Notes: generated by a model not told the origin, from the sequence alone. A DNA stretch of 64,000 bases from Salvia splendens (GCF_004379255.2 NC_056036.1:42681576-42745575), one strand, 5' to 3'; shown: positions 17,088 to 28,687, numbered from the stretch's first letter. Translations and numbers: made by a program.

Positions 17088-17941
17088 GTATCACATTTTC
17101 TTTCCATGTATAATTGGCAGCTGCAACTGTAAATGGTAAATTTCGTTTACTTGTAAATTCTGATATTTGTACTATTCTAACTAGTAGGTGTAGCATGTAC
17201 ATAATTCGTGGGAAACAATTATTCTTCTCATTAAATATCTCATTTTGTTATTTTGAGATATCTATTATTTAGAAATAGGTCTCATATCCAAATAACTATT
17301 TTTACTTACATTTTATTATAAAATTAATACTATATCAAAATGAGATCACTCACATTTCAAAAAAATTGTGCCGATCCCAAATGAATGGCGGATAATTCCA
17401 AGTTAAGTGATCGACTCACTATATTATCTTGTACTTAATAGATAGCTCTTCGATACAAACAAATTTTGGAGTATTGTTGGTTAATTTGTAAAGTTTGGAC
17501 AAACACGAAGAAATATTAGAATAGAAAAGATAAAGTTTGGCCAAAAACGAATTATTATTACATTTCATAACGAGAGAGAGAATGTTAAATCTTAAATCAA
17601 ATTTTTTAGCTAAATGCACAAAACCAATTTTAGACTTTCTATTACATTTGACACGAGAGAAATTGTTAACTTAGAATCATTAGAAACGACCAAAAACATA
17701 CTATTATTAAATCACAAGAAAATGTAAAATTTGGACCTTAAATTAAGGAGAAAACTGGTATCATGTTATTTAGTAAAATAAAGCTTAAACTTCATTCACT
17801 CACTCTTCCAAATATCAAAAACTTGCCTCAACACAAGAACCACAACAGTAGAGTGTTACAGATTGATGAAATATCAAAACTCTCAACTCAAATAATCACT
17901 TCTCTTCTTCTATCCTCACAACTCCATCAAAACTCTCTTCA
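17088..17941. other. Intergenic region between convergent RSH1 and acidic-protein genes
   Basis: AT-rich 3' flanks of two convergent genes. Part of 17190-17400 resembles a decayed Stowaway-like MITE (ctcattttgttattttgaga, tgagatcactcacattt), but no clear ends were found. No gene is recognised. Confidence 0.4.
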
Positions 17942-20900
17942 TCAAAGGTTTTTTCGCTTTCCAATCAATGTGTTCTCAGGCAGCTCTTGCAAAGCTGCTC
18001 TCTGGCTGACCTCGTTGCTTGATCGTTTACTCGATATCTGCAGCTTCTCCTTCAACATCTTGGAGAGCTTTCTCAAGCTCTCATCTTTGAAAGGACGCAC
18101 TTTGTCTTTCCCTGCCTTGTTCGTGTCATCTGCTTGGACAGCAACAGTTTCTTCAACCTCCATAGTTTCCGTTTCTGCCTTCTTGAGCTCCGTTTTTTCA
18201 CTTTCTTCGACTTGAACAGTTTCAGTTTCAGTCTTCTTCGTCTCTTCATGAATACCAAAATCAACTTCTTGTTCCAGTCTCATCTCTGTGAGTTTACCTA
18301 ATGTCACATTCAAGTCATGATCATCTTCACACTCTACCTCAACCTCATCATCATCAGACACTACCACTGCAAAATCAAAAGCTCAACATTATTGTCTTAG
18401 AATCAAAAGGTGTTAAACTCATCATTATAACAACGTAAAGAATTATCTTTATTTTACCTTTGCTTTCAAACTCAGCAGCATCATCTTCAGATCCTGCATC
18501 TGTCTCATCATCATCTACTTCGTTCAACTTCTCAACCGTGACTTCAGTTTCACATTTGCTTTCAAACTCAGTAGTCTCTTCTTCACATCCTGCATCTATC
18601 TCAATATTTTCTACTTCTTTTGAGTTCTCAACTGTGAATTCAGTTTCACATTTGCTTTCAAACTCAGCAGCCTCTTCTTCAGATCCAGCTTCGGTCTCAA
18701 TATCTTCTACTTCTTTTGAGTTCTCAACTGTGAATTCAGTTTCACATTTGCTTTCAAACTCCACAGCCTCGTCTTCAGATCCTGCATCGGTCTCAATATC
18801 TTCAACTTGTTTTGAGTTCTCAACTGTGACTTCTTCATTTTCACATTTGGGGGCATCGACACAGCCTGTATCAGATTTTTCATTTAAATAAATTGAAATT
18901 CAATTCAGGCATTCAGCCCATGAAAGAAGCACAATTCAAATGAAAACATACCTTCACTTTGTTGAACTTCCAATTCTGTGTCTTCATCAGCAGGATATTC
19001 TGCGTTATCACATATCTTTTCATTATGTTGAACTTCCACTACAAAATCAGTGCCCTTTTCTACTTCTCCCATGGTTATATCCTTTTCAGAATTTTCTTTA
19101 CCCTCCTCCATATTTTCAACTGCATCAGCACCTGAAAATTTACGGCTTAGATAACTAATCAGTGCACAACAAACAAGCAAACATATGAAACACTCTCTCT
19201 GTCCGGCAATATGAGTCCATTTTTGCCATTTCAAATGCTAATAGAAGTCATATTTCACTCATTTTATTTTATTATAAAAGTGAGACTCGCATCCAACTAA
19301 CTTTTTCAACTACATTTTAAAACTCATGTTGGAAAAAATGGCACTTGTAATCGTGGATGGAGGGAGTAACTGAAAAGAAAGAAAATGTACCAGTAATTCC
19401 TGACAGTTCATTGTGGTCTTCTTTCTGATTCACCTTCTGATCTTCACAATCTTTAGCAGATAATTCATCATTGGAAAGCTCAGACTTTTCTTTATCCTCA
19501 TCCATATTTTTAACTGGATCAGCACCTGAGAAATTACACCATAATCATTCACCATTCCACAGCAAACAAACATATGAAATAAACAATCAAAAAAAACAAA
19601 GAATCAGAAAAGAAATATACCAGTAATTCCTGACAGTTCTTTCAGATTCACCTCCTGATCTTCACAATCTCTAGAACATAATTCGTGATTGGAAAGCTCA
19701 GATTTTTCTTTATCCTCCTCCACATTTTCAACTGAAAAATTACAGCTTGATCATTAATCATTGCAAACAAACATGCAATAAATAAAAACAAAGAATCAGA
19801 ACAGAAATATACCAGTAACTCCTGACACTTCTTTCTGATTCACCTCCTGGTCTTCAGAATCTTTAGCAAACAATTCCTCTTTAGAAAGCTCAGTTTCTCC
19901 ACTCAACAATGGCATACTTTTCACTGCCAACCTGGCCGATCGTCGTGTGCTGTACACCTTCTTCTCTGTCTCCTCGGCCCTTCTTCTCCGGCTAGTAGCC
20001 CCCACTGCAGCAGGGGTCATCAAAGCATCCTTCTTCTGTTCCACGCATTTCTCCAACTGCGAATCCAGTTCAAGACACGTTGGGGCAATCTGGACCCTCC
20101 TTCGGCTAGCCTGGGCCGCCACTGCCGGAGTTTCCATTGCATCGGCCTGCGCTTTGACAGCAGTTTTCCGGGTAGTTCGTCGAGCCGTGGTCATTACCAA
20201 AGGTTCGGCGTTGGAGACATTTCTCCGTCGTGTGCTCCGGCCACCAGTTGGAGGAACATATGGAGATGTTACCTCCAAGCTGTCTTGTAGCTCAATGGAT
20301 GATTGTGTGCTTTCTGATTGAGATGTCTTCATAAAATCCTCAATGCCTTCAACCTGTAAATCAAAATCAGAATAATTTCTTGAGCAACAAAGTGGATACT
20401 GAATTACAGCAGAATAAAGCAACACCATAGCTAGTTAAGTTTCTCAAATTCGATTAGATCTCATAATCACCAAATAAAATATTCTGAAGTATGCAGCTCC
20501 TTGACAATCTATCGAGTGTTCCAAGAAGTTCAGTTGAATAAACCCAGATTCCAGCAGAAATTTCTCGAGCAACAAAGCTAATTAAATTTCTGAAATCAGA
20601 TTAGATCTTCTAATCATTATCACCTCGCCGTTTATATGCTAAAAAATCAAATAAAACCTTCTATAATATGCAGATCTTTGACAACCAATTAGGCGTTCGA
20701 AGAAGTTCAGCAAAATGAGTTCAAAGTTAAAACTATAAAACCATCTCGCACGCATATAAATGAAATGGCAGAGCAAATAGATAAAGTTAGCCGATTAAAT
20801 GAACTAGAGTGAAACGAACATGTTTGCAGATGGATATGCTCATCAGTTCATACAGCTTAGATCCTTATCTCTTCCAATAAGTAATTGAGAAAAAATTCAG

Positions 20901-21577
20901 GAAATGAGATCACGATCTGGAGAGCTTTGAGAGCGTCACATCAATTATTAGCCAGTCAAACAATAAATAGCTGATTAACTGGAGCGAAACGATCATCATT
21001 TCAGCTAGATCTGTTCATACAGCCTCGATCCTTGTCTCTACCAATGAGCTAATTGAAAAAACGAAATTAAAAACCACAAATTCTGGAAATTAGTTCACGT
21101 GAGCAGGAGCGCTTTGAGAGCGTCACAGCATTTATCAGCGAATCAACCAAAAAGCGTTTGATTAACTAGAGTGAAACGAACATGACTGCAGCTAGATCTG
21201 TTCATACAGCCTCGATCCTAATCTCTACCAATGAGCTAATTGAAAAAACGAAACTAAAACCCACAAATTCTGGAAATTAGCTCACGTGAGCAGGAGAGCT
21301 TTGAGAGCGTCACATCATTTATCAGCGAATCAACAATAAAGCGTTTGATTAACTAGAGTGAAACGAACATGATTGCAGCTAGATATGTTCATACCGCCTC
21401 GATCCTAAACTCTACCATTGAAAAAACGAAATTAAAATCGAAAAATTGAGGAAATGAGCTTACGATCTCGAGAGCACTGAGAGCGTCGGCCATGGCAGCA
21501 TTGGTCATGTTGGCTGGGATTTTATTCCTCTTGCAGAACGCCTGCAGCTCTCTCCTTGTAAGGCCGTGGAAATCCAT
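17942..21577 (-). CDS. Glu/Asp-rich repeat protein with conserved N-terminal SAP/LisH-like segment (uncharacterised)
   Basis: Seven exons on the minus strand, 21464-21577, 19813-20353, 19621-19731, 19391-19525, 18952-19131, 18458-18865 and 17942-18366, join to 637 residues. The N-terminus MDFHGLTRRELQAFCKR plus IPANMTNAAMADAL is a conserved plant module (a short helical, SAP- or LisH-like segment). Next comes a basic Ser/Thr/Arg-rich region with STRRRN, TTRKTA, SRRRVQ and STRRSARLAVK, likely nuclear or chromatin-binding. The rest is highly acidic, with four exon-6 repeats of about 32 residues. I recall Arabidopsis relatives annotated as aspartic/glutamic acid-rich or LisH-domain-like proteins, which needs checking. 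No enzymatic motif is visible. Small exons 3-5 are related in sequence (ELSG/LSGITG ends), pointing to internal exon duplication. A nuclear structural or mitotic role is only a guess. Confidence 0.85.
18458..18865 (-). repeat. Four tandem repeats of about 96 bp (32 residues) within one exon of the acidic protein
   Basis: Exon 6 encodes repeated units with the core FESKCETEFTVENSKEVED, then an E/D-rich linker with a conserved Gly (AGSEEEA, AGCEEE, AGSEDD). Each unit has one Cys at the same place, except the last partial unit. The nucleotide repeats are visible as tttgctttcaaactcagcag at about 18470 and 18650, with close variants at about 18558 and 18745. Confidence 0.9.
19191..19369. mobile_element. 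Stowaway-like MITE in an intron of the acidic-protein gene
   Basis: The left end ctctctctgtccggcaat and right end cgtggatggagggagta form degenerate inverted repeats of the CTCCCTCC type, with an internal ttattttattataaaagtga segment common in this MITE class. It lies between exons 5 and 4 (genomic 19132-19390) and does not touch the splice sites. Confidence 0.75.
20750..21480. repeat. Tandem copies of the exon-1 splice-donor region within intron 1 of the acidic-protein gene
   Basis: The block ending gagagcgtcaca occurs with ends at 20940, 21127 and 21313, and its parent gagagcgtcggcc sits in exon 1 (about 21479). Spacing is about 187, 186 and 170-175 bp. Each unit contains gaaacgaacatg...gctagat..gttcata..gcctcgatcct...aattgaaaaaacgaa and a derivative of the exon-1 3' end. 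In minus-strand sense the parent reads gctctcgagatc followed by gtaagc; the distal copy reads gctctccagatc followed by gtgatc, and the nearer copies read ctcctgctcacgtgagc. The copies are therefore decayed duplicates of exon end, donor and intron start. Confidence 0.85.
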
Positions 21578-21806
21578 TGCTTCGAAGAGTAAGAATTACG
21601 ATTAACGTATTCCTTGAGCAGCTAGCTTGGACTGCGGATGAAGGCGCAGCAATGAATGAGAAAGGAGAGAGGAGCGTCGGTATATATAGTGTGCGGTGGG
21701 GTAGAGAAATGTAGGGTTGAATTTGATAGTTGGAAACCCTCGTCGAAAATGACCGTTGAAAGTTTGAAATTTGAATTTTGTGGGAGAGAAGCTAGTGTTA
21801 GATAGT
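21578..21806 (-). promoter_or_regulatory. Promoter and 5' UTR of the acidic-protein gene
   Basis: On the minus strand a TATA-like tatatata (plus-strand 21680-21688, ggtatatatagtg) lies about 105 bp upstream of the start codon. In minus-strand orientation ttcaaac, ttcaac and aacggtcatt stretches precede it (about 21735-21775). The gattcaaccc-like motif expected for mitotic MSA elements was not clearly found. Confidence 0.45.
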
Positions 21807-22058
21807 ACCCCCTCCGCCATTAGGAGTCCCATTTATGGGCGGCACGGGTTTTAAGAAATGGTAAGAAAAGTGGGTGGAAAAAAAGTTAGTGGAATAGGGG
21901 TCCCACTTGAATATATTAGTTTTAAATGAAATGTGAGTGAAATGAGTTAGTGAAAGGTGGAATCCTATTACCATTTATGATAAAAGTGAACCGAGACTCC
22001 TATTCGCGGACGGACTAAAATAGAAAAACGGGACTCCTATTCACGGATAGAGGGAGTA
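21807..22058. mobile_element. Stowaway-like MITE founding a tandem array
   Basis: The left end taccccctccgccattagga and the right end cacggatagagggagtat are inverted; internal copies of aggagtccc / gggactcct are also inverted. It lies about 230 bp upstream of the acidic-protein start codon. Its right half plus about 140 bp of flank is the unit amplified to the right. Confidence 0.75.
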
Positions 22059-23050
22059 TTTATTTATTGGTTTTCTAGATTATACTTAAGTAATCATTTG
22101 TGAATTAATTGAATGCGCATCAGTGTCATAATCTCTCTAATTAGTAATCTATTTAATTGACAATGCCATTCTTAATAAATTGTGAATTACAACAGTGAGT
22201 GAAATGAGTTAGTGAAAGGTGGGACCCTATTACCATTTATGATAAAAGTGAATCGGAACTCCTATTCGCGGACGGACTAAAATAGAAAAACGGGACTCCT
22301 ATTCACGGATAGAGGGAGTATTTATTTATTGGTTTTCTAGATTATACTTAAGTAATCATTTGTGAATTAATTGAATGCGCATCAGTGTCATAATCTCTCT
22401 AATTAGTAATCTCTTTAATTGAATTGTGAATCACTTTTATCATAAATGGTAATAGGGTCCCATTTGAATATATTAGTTTTAAATGAAATATTAGTGAAAT
22501 GAGTTAGTGAAAGGTGGGACCCTATTACCATTTATGATAAAAGTGAACCGGGACTCCTATTCGCGGACGGACTAAAATAGAAAAACGGGACTCCTATTCA
22601 CGGATAGAGGGAGTATTTATTTATTGGTTTTCTAGATTATACTTAAGTAATCATTTGTGAATTAATTGAATGCGCATCAGTGTCATAATCTCTCTAATTA
22701 GTAATCTCTTTAATTGAATTGTGAATCACTTTTATCATAAATGGTAATAGGGTCCCATTTGAATATATTAGTTTTAAATGAAATGTTAGTGAAATGAGTT
22801 AGTGAAAGGTGGGACCCTATTACCATTTATGATAAAAGTGAACCGGGACTCCTATTCGCGAACGGACTAAAATAGAAAAACGGGACTCCTATTCACGGAT
22901 AGAGGGAGTATTTATTTATTGGTTTTCTAGATTATACTTAAGTAATCATTTGTGAATTAATTGAATGCGCATCAGTGTCATAATCTCTCTAATTAGTAAT
23001 CTCTTTAATTGACAATGCCATTCTTAATAAATTGTGAATTACAACAGTGT
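21950..23050. repeat. 295-bp tandem array derived from a MITE and its flank, about 4 copies
   Basis: The marker gtcataatctctct recurs at 22125, 22387, 22682 and 22977, giving spacing of 262, 295 and 295 bp. The 295-bp unit includes gtgggaccctattaccattt, cctattcgcggacggac, cacggatagagggagta and the non-MITE flank ttgaatgcgcatcagtgtc. Copies 2-4 are nearly identical. Within each unit cacttttatcataaatggta is the reverse complement of taccatttatgataaaagtg, so the array can form hairpins. Confidence 0.95.
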
Positions 23051-24360
23051 CCTTCCTCCTTCCTATGGATTAATTATATTACTTAATTGTGTGTTTAGTT
23101 TAATAGATTATGTTATATGATAAATTAAAATATTATGATAAAATTTTAAAAAATAGAAAAAGGGATTATTTTTATATGATCACGCAAAATTCATAAAATA
23201 GGAACAAAACAATGTCGTCTTTAGTAATAATTTATGAATTAATTAGCAATGTCCTTCCTATTAATTAATTATATTATTTAATTTTGTATTTAGAGTAATT
23301 GATTATGGTGTAGGATAAATTGAATGATTATGATAAATTGGAACTGAACTGGTGTGATTGTCAATTAGTCTATTAATCGATCGAAACCGAACTAGATGCA
23401 GTATTAAATTTGACCAATATATATTTATTTCTCTAACTTCACTATTTTCCCCTATGATATTTATTATCGGTAATATTACATTAGATATAATGCGTTATGA
23501 CATTTAATAATATTCTTACTTATTTATCCTCTCGAATTACGAAATACTATTATTGCAATTTGTATTCAATAAAGCACTGACAGCACTATGTCTGTAGGTA
23601 TAACTTTAAAAGACAAGTGTTAAATTTAACGATAAACAATCGGAATGAATTCATTTTATCATTTTGGTATATTTCATAATAGTGTAGTTATTTTTTTTAG
23701 TCAACACATTTCTTTTTTACTTACTTTACTCTGTTTTACTTTATTCATTTTCACTTTTCACCTTTTTCATTTTCCACTTTATTATTTCTTTACTTAATTC
23801 ATTTAACACAATTTTTCTTAATATCCGTGGCGGAAAAAAAATGCTTCCACTACTATACAATATAGCGAGTAATATATAAACACATCAGTAGACTATAAAA
23901 TGCAAAATGTTAATACAACGAGTTACCACACAAATAAAAACAACAAAATTTTAAAATGTTAATACAACGAGTTACTACACAAATAAAAATAGCAAAAATT
24001 TAAATAATAACGTAAGTACGTAACTATATCCTCTAAAACTATTTAAAATAAAGCTATATTATGTCAGAATCCAATCAATGCCCGTAAAAAAATGAGATAT
24101 TTGATCATATAATAAAATACTATAGGACTGGGTATTGGGTAATACGATCGGATATCAACACACAAAATTATTTTATTATTATTCAATTTACTAATTTTTT
24201 AATTAGGATTAATTAGTGTTTTTCGCTTTGCTCTAAATTTTTAAAGCTAATTTTGAACTGAACAGTTAACCCCCACAACTTCAAATATTGCTTTTAATCG
24301 GCCCAAATAAGAATATGGACTCTTGTGACTGTTAATCGGCCCAAATAGTCCATTAGTTAA
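23051..24360. other. AT-rich intergenic region, no gene seen
   Basis: Contains short local duplications (tacaacgagttaccacac at about 23916 and tacaacgagttactacac at about 23962) and a degenerate MITE-like stretch at about 23690-23850 (ttactctgttttactttattc). No coding potential was recognised. Confidence 0.4.
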
Positions 24361-24600
24361 ATATCATTGGGCCTTCTCAAAAGCCCAACAATTCAGCCCA
24401 ATAGTTTACGATGTAGGGTTTTGTTTTGATGTATCCACATTTTATTATCACCGCAGTCGCCATTTTAATCTACCAGCGGAGTGGAATTATCACCGCAGTC
24501 GCCAGCGGAGTGGAATTATCACCGCAGTCGCCATTTTAATCTACCAGCAGAGCTCCACTCCGCCACCTCTCGCCGCCGTAAGTCCAATTTGTCATCTTAG
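24360..24600 (+). promoter_or_regulatory. eL13 promoter with site II and telo-box motifs and a repeated 5' leader
   Basis: Site II type motifs (tgggcc at 24368, with agcccaac and agcccaat just downstream) precede a telo-box (tagggtttt near 24414), the combination known from plant ribosomal-protein promoters. The leader then carries three copies of ttatcaccgcagtcgcca (from about 24446, 24487 and 24516), with tctaccagcggagtggaa repeated between them. A non-coding first exon probably ends at cgccgccg before gtaagtcc (about 24578), with splicing to the acceptor at 25250. Confidence 0.7.
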
Positions 24601-25257
24601 CTGTTGCATTTATTTGTGCACATGTTTCCGCTGAATCTATTGGGATGAAATGCCCAAATTCCAGATTAACGTGTCTAAATTGCTCTGTATTTAGGGTTTA
24701 GGGTTATATGTCTGGGGCTTGAGTTTAGTTGAATTTGAAGGGATTTGTTCTCTCTGTTTATGTTTTGAGGGTTTGTAGCCAATTTGAAGGCGATCTGTTG
24801 CCGTAAGACTAAGATTTTTTAGTTGCTCATGTTTCTGAAATAGCATTTTTTGATAAAGTGTTATTGTTTGTTCATTGGCTGATTTATGCTTAGTTTTGGA
24901 ATTATGAAACCATTATATGCTTAATGAATCCTACTTGGCAGTGCTTTGCTTTACTCAGCTGAAGATCACTCTTTGCTAAGAATGTTACTGATTTGTGTTT
25001 TGATGATTTTGTTTCATTATATGCTTAATTTTGCTGGATTAATTCTATAGTATGAGTATGCATTCATTGATTATATCATTGAAATCATTAGCTAATTGGG
25101 GTTGTTGAAGTTGTAATGTTGAGACTTGGGAGTAGAAATTATTTTATTCTTATAATTTTCTTTAATCTTGTTGAGTTGGTATGAATGTACTAGTTTCGAT
25201 TAATCTCTAAGACAGTGGTTTTAATCTAAGTCTTTTCTTGTTTGCTTTAGGCAAATC

Positions 25258-26309
25258 ATGAAGCATAACAATGTCATCCCAAATGGGCACTTCAAGAAGC
25301 ACTGGCAAAACTATGTGAAAACATGGTTTAACCAGCCTGCCCGAAAGGCCAGGAGAAGAACCGGTAAACATTTCATCTTGTCGTGTCGTCAATCTTTTTT
25401 AATCAACTGATTTGGGCAAATCCGTGTGTTACAATATTTATTTGACTGATCCATGTTGTCGTCTTGTATCCTATGCTTGGCTCTTGACTGATATGTTCCG
25501 TTTTCAGCGCGACAAGAGAAAGCTGTTAAGATCTTCCCCAGACCTACTGCTGGACCACTTCGTCCCGTTGTCCGCGGGCAGACTCTGAAGTACAACATGA
25601 AAGTCAGAGCTGGCAGAGGATTCTCTCTTGAGGAGCTTAAGGTGAACTATCCGTAGCTCGATTCTCTATCTAATTAACTCTGTTTGATAATATCCTCTGC
25701 ATATATTGCTATCAGATCAGGATTTGAGCATCAAAATGTGTTTAATTCTATCATTCTAACAAGATTTCCAGTTGCATTCATAGTAATGAGATCGGCTTTT
25801 TTAGTTTTCTAAATTTGCTATTGCTATATTTATCAAACAGGCTGCTGGTATCCCTAAGAAACTCGCACCAACTGTCGGCATCTCTGTTGATCACCGACGT
25901 AGAAACAGTTCATTGGAGGGCTTCCAAACTAATGTTCAGAGACTGAAGACATTTAAGGCCAAGCTCGTTGTCTTCCCAAGACGTGTTCGCAAATTCAAGG
26001 TAAAATTAGCCCTTGAATAGTTGAATGAATGAGCCTTTTGTCCCTAGCATTTGCATTCTGTCTCAATCACACAATTTCCTCTTTCAGGCGGGTGACTCTA
26101 CTCCCGAGGAGCTGGCTACAGCCACACAAGTTTCCGGAGCTTACATGCCTATTGTTAGCGAGAAGCCGGCTATGGATCTTGTTAAGGTCACGGAAGAGAT
26201 GAAATCGTTCAGGGCATATGACAAGCTGCGTCTCGAGAGGACTAATGCCCGCCATGTAGGTGTTAGGGCCAAGAGGGCGGCCGAGGCCGAGAAGGAAGAA
26301 AAGAAGTAA
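25258..26309 (+). CDS. RPL13: 60S ribosomal protein eL13 (RPL13)
   Basis: Coding exons 25258-25363, 25508-25641, 25841-25999 and 26088-26309 join to 206 residues, the usual plant eL13 length. It starts [20 protein letters not shown], continues with KARRRTARQEKA and [16 protein letters not shown], and ends in a basic/acidic tail EAEKEEKK, all typical of eL13. The protein is a structural part of the large cytosolic ribosomal subunit. A 5' UTR intron of about 670 bp separates the coding start from the promoter, as in many plant ribosomal-protein genes. Nothing looks damaged. Confidence 0.97.
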
Positions 26310-27330
26310 ATCACACATTAGAGTGAGAGTGTTACCAGGCAAACTCAAACTAATTGTTGGATTTGCATTTTTGCTTATATTTATTACTATATCTTTGAAA
26401 GTTTTTTGCATTTTGACACTATCAAGCATTACTTTTTGACACAGACACACAACGTGTAGGCATGTCTCTCTGTTTTCTGACTATTTTAGAATATTTAGTT
26501 ATTATTACAATTATAATTATTAATATTATTGTCATGTTATTATTTTATCTGGTTGTCATGTTATTATTTTATGTGGTTGTCATGTTTATGATTTGTCTAT
26601 GATTAGAACAAATGTGGCCAACTAATTACTATATTGCAGGCTTAATTTGATAATTTTCCTGTATATTAGTCGTGCCTAGTTGAAACTTTTAAATAATTTG
26701 GTAAAGTTTTAATTAGCTTTAGGCTTTAGCTGTGACTTTCAATTAAAAAGTACTATTTCCGAATATTGGCTGTTTTTATGATTTTATAAAGTTACGTGAC
26801 GTCTTTAATTAACAGTTTCTAATTCAGTGAGATCTTTCGTCATTTGATTATTCAAAAAATTGGGTTAATGATATAAAATGTAAATGAATTGCTGTCATGT
26901 TTTTGACCAACTTAAATCTGTATGAACTATGATGTCTTTTTCCAACATATCTATATGATGGACATAGATAGTAATTGTATTGGACATAATAAATAGTACT
27001 ATGTATAAGATATTGATATATTTTATTATTTAATTTTCAAAAGTTTCATAAAGGCATTTTTATATTAATGTATTCATAGTCACTAAACTATTCTTAAATT
27101 GTACAATACCATATAGATATAGCATATTAAACATTTTATTTGGTAGTAATATTTCATGAATAATATGGTAGTAATATTTCATGAATAATATTAAAGAAAT
27201 AAATACAGCACGAATCAAATAATTGAGAAAAATCAAACTTGTGATTTAACTGACTAATTTTACTCCATATAATTTAAATGACTATTATATCTTCATTTAA
27301 TCGAATATTATAAATTTATACACAAAGACA
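26310..27330. other. eL13 3' flank and AT-rich intergenic region with two small tandem repeats
   Basis: At 26530-26590, ggttgtcatgttattatttta is repeated in a 25-30 bp period (about 3 copies). At 27143-27193, ggtagtaatatttcatgaat is present twice in a row. Otherwise nothing was recognised. Confidence 0.5.
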
Positions 27331-27332
27331 TA

Positions 27333-28378
27333 CTCCCTCTGTCCCCCAAAATTCGTCCCGGTTTGACCGGGCACGGATTTTAAGGAGTAGTTTGACTTTG
27401 TATTAAATGAAGGAGTGTAGTGGAGTTTGGGTCCCACGTGCTATTCTTTTATTCAGAAACCAAGTGAGAGAAACAAGAACTCAAGCTCAATTGCAGCTCC
27501 ATCAACACAAACATTCATTCTCCATCCGAGAAAATCTCAAAACACAGCAATCGTCATCAAATCTCTGCAAATCTCACGCAGAGAAATCGTGGAAGCAGCC
27601 ATGGAGGGAAGAGGCCTCAACGCCGAAACCCTAGAGAAACTGACCAAAATCTGCCCAACACAAGAGGAAACCACCAAAATCCTCCAATTCACCGGCGATT
27701 CAGCTAAACTCGCCGACGCGGAGGCCTTCCTCCACCACATTCTACGAGCAATCCCATCATTTTTCGTCCGATTCAACGCCATGCTCTTCCGAGAAAGCTA
27801 CGAGCCGGAGATTCTCCATCTCAAGGAGTCGCTGCAGACCTGCGAGCTAGGCTGCAACGAGCTCCGTAGCGGCGGCGTCTTCTTCAAATTCCTCGAAGCG
27901 ATCCTCAAAGCAGGAAATCGATTGAACACCAGCACGAATTGGGGAAACGCGCAGGGATTCAATCTCACATCACTGCGGAGGCTCTCCGACGTGAAGAGCG
28001 CCGACGGCAAGACCACGCTGCTCCACTTCGTGGTAGAGCAGGTCGCGAAATCGGAGGGGAAGTGGAAGAGTGAAAAAACAGAGATGGAGGAGAGATAGAG
28101 AGATTGATGCTAGGGTTGCCGGTGATGGAGGCGGTGGGGTGGTTGAATTGAATTGAAGGCGGCGGTGGGTGGTTGCACATCATTGAAGGAGGGAGTGTTT
28201 AGGGAGGGGAGGCGGTGGGAGTGATGAGGGTGGTGAAAGGGTGGGTCAGAGTGTAAATATCGTGTATATGGAGGAGTATAAAGATATGTCCATTTTTAGT
28301 AAGTTTGAAGTGTGACAAATTTTCAGGGACGGACCGAAATGGTAAATTGGGATAAATTTTCAGGGACGGAGGATGGAG
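27333..28378. mobile_element. Stowaway-like element carrying a captured formin FH2 segment
   Basis: TA dinucleotides (27331-27332 and 28379-28380) flank inverted ends: ctccctctgtcccccaaaat at the left and, at the right, aattttcagggacggaggatggag, whose complement begins ctccatcctccgtccctgaaaatt. A second inner copy of tttcagggacgga at the right (about 28321-28333) is part of the terminal structure. The 1,046-bp interior is not MITE-like: it holds an FH2-coding stretch in plus orientation with much higher GC content than the surroundings. No transposase is encoded. Confidence 0.75.
27517..28098 (+). pseudogene. Formin FH2-domain fragment (class I plant formin-like), captured and uninterrupted
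   Basis: An open frame encodes PRKSQNTAIVI, SRREIVEAAMEGRGLNAETL, a LEKLTKICPT segment, FTGDSAKLADAEAF, LHLKESLQTCELGCNELRS and TLLHFVVEQVAKSEGKW in the order found in the middle of plant class I FH2 domains. The GNxxN-type motif is present as AGNRLN. It covers roughly 180 residues of a domain of about 400; the actin-binding N-terminal lasso region and the C-terminal part are missing. A first ATG lies at 27601 (166 codons to the stop at 28098). Substitutions such as TSTNWGNAQGF, where plant FH2 domains usually have a Gly-Thr-x-Arg-Gly pattern, suggest relaxed constraint. No intron interrupts it. It could be expressed as a partial protein, but function is doubtful. Confidence 0.8.
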
Positions 28379-28687
28379 TATATCTCAGCTGACTCCCTTC
28401 CCTTTTTATGAATTCCCTTCCTCCTAAAACAAAAGAACCACTTCTTGAAGACAAAAAGTGAAATTTAATGTGGAGTATGTGATGTAACAAAAACCAAATT
28501 TGTAAAAAGAGAAGTAGTAATTTTATAAATATAAAGGTATATAAAAACGTGAAATTATTCTATTCTCATCTTGTCATCAATATAATAATATTTTAATTCG
28601 TTTACAAAGATCGACCCCTTTTCATATTTGGTAACACGATCGACCACTTTTCAAGTATTCCTAACTCTGCTTTCTTATATAAATATA

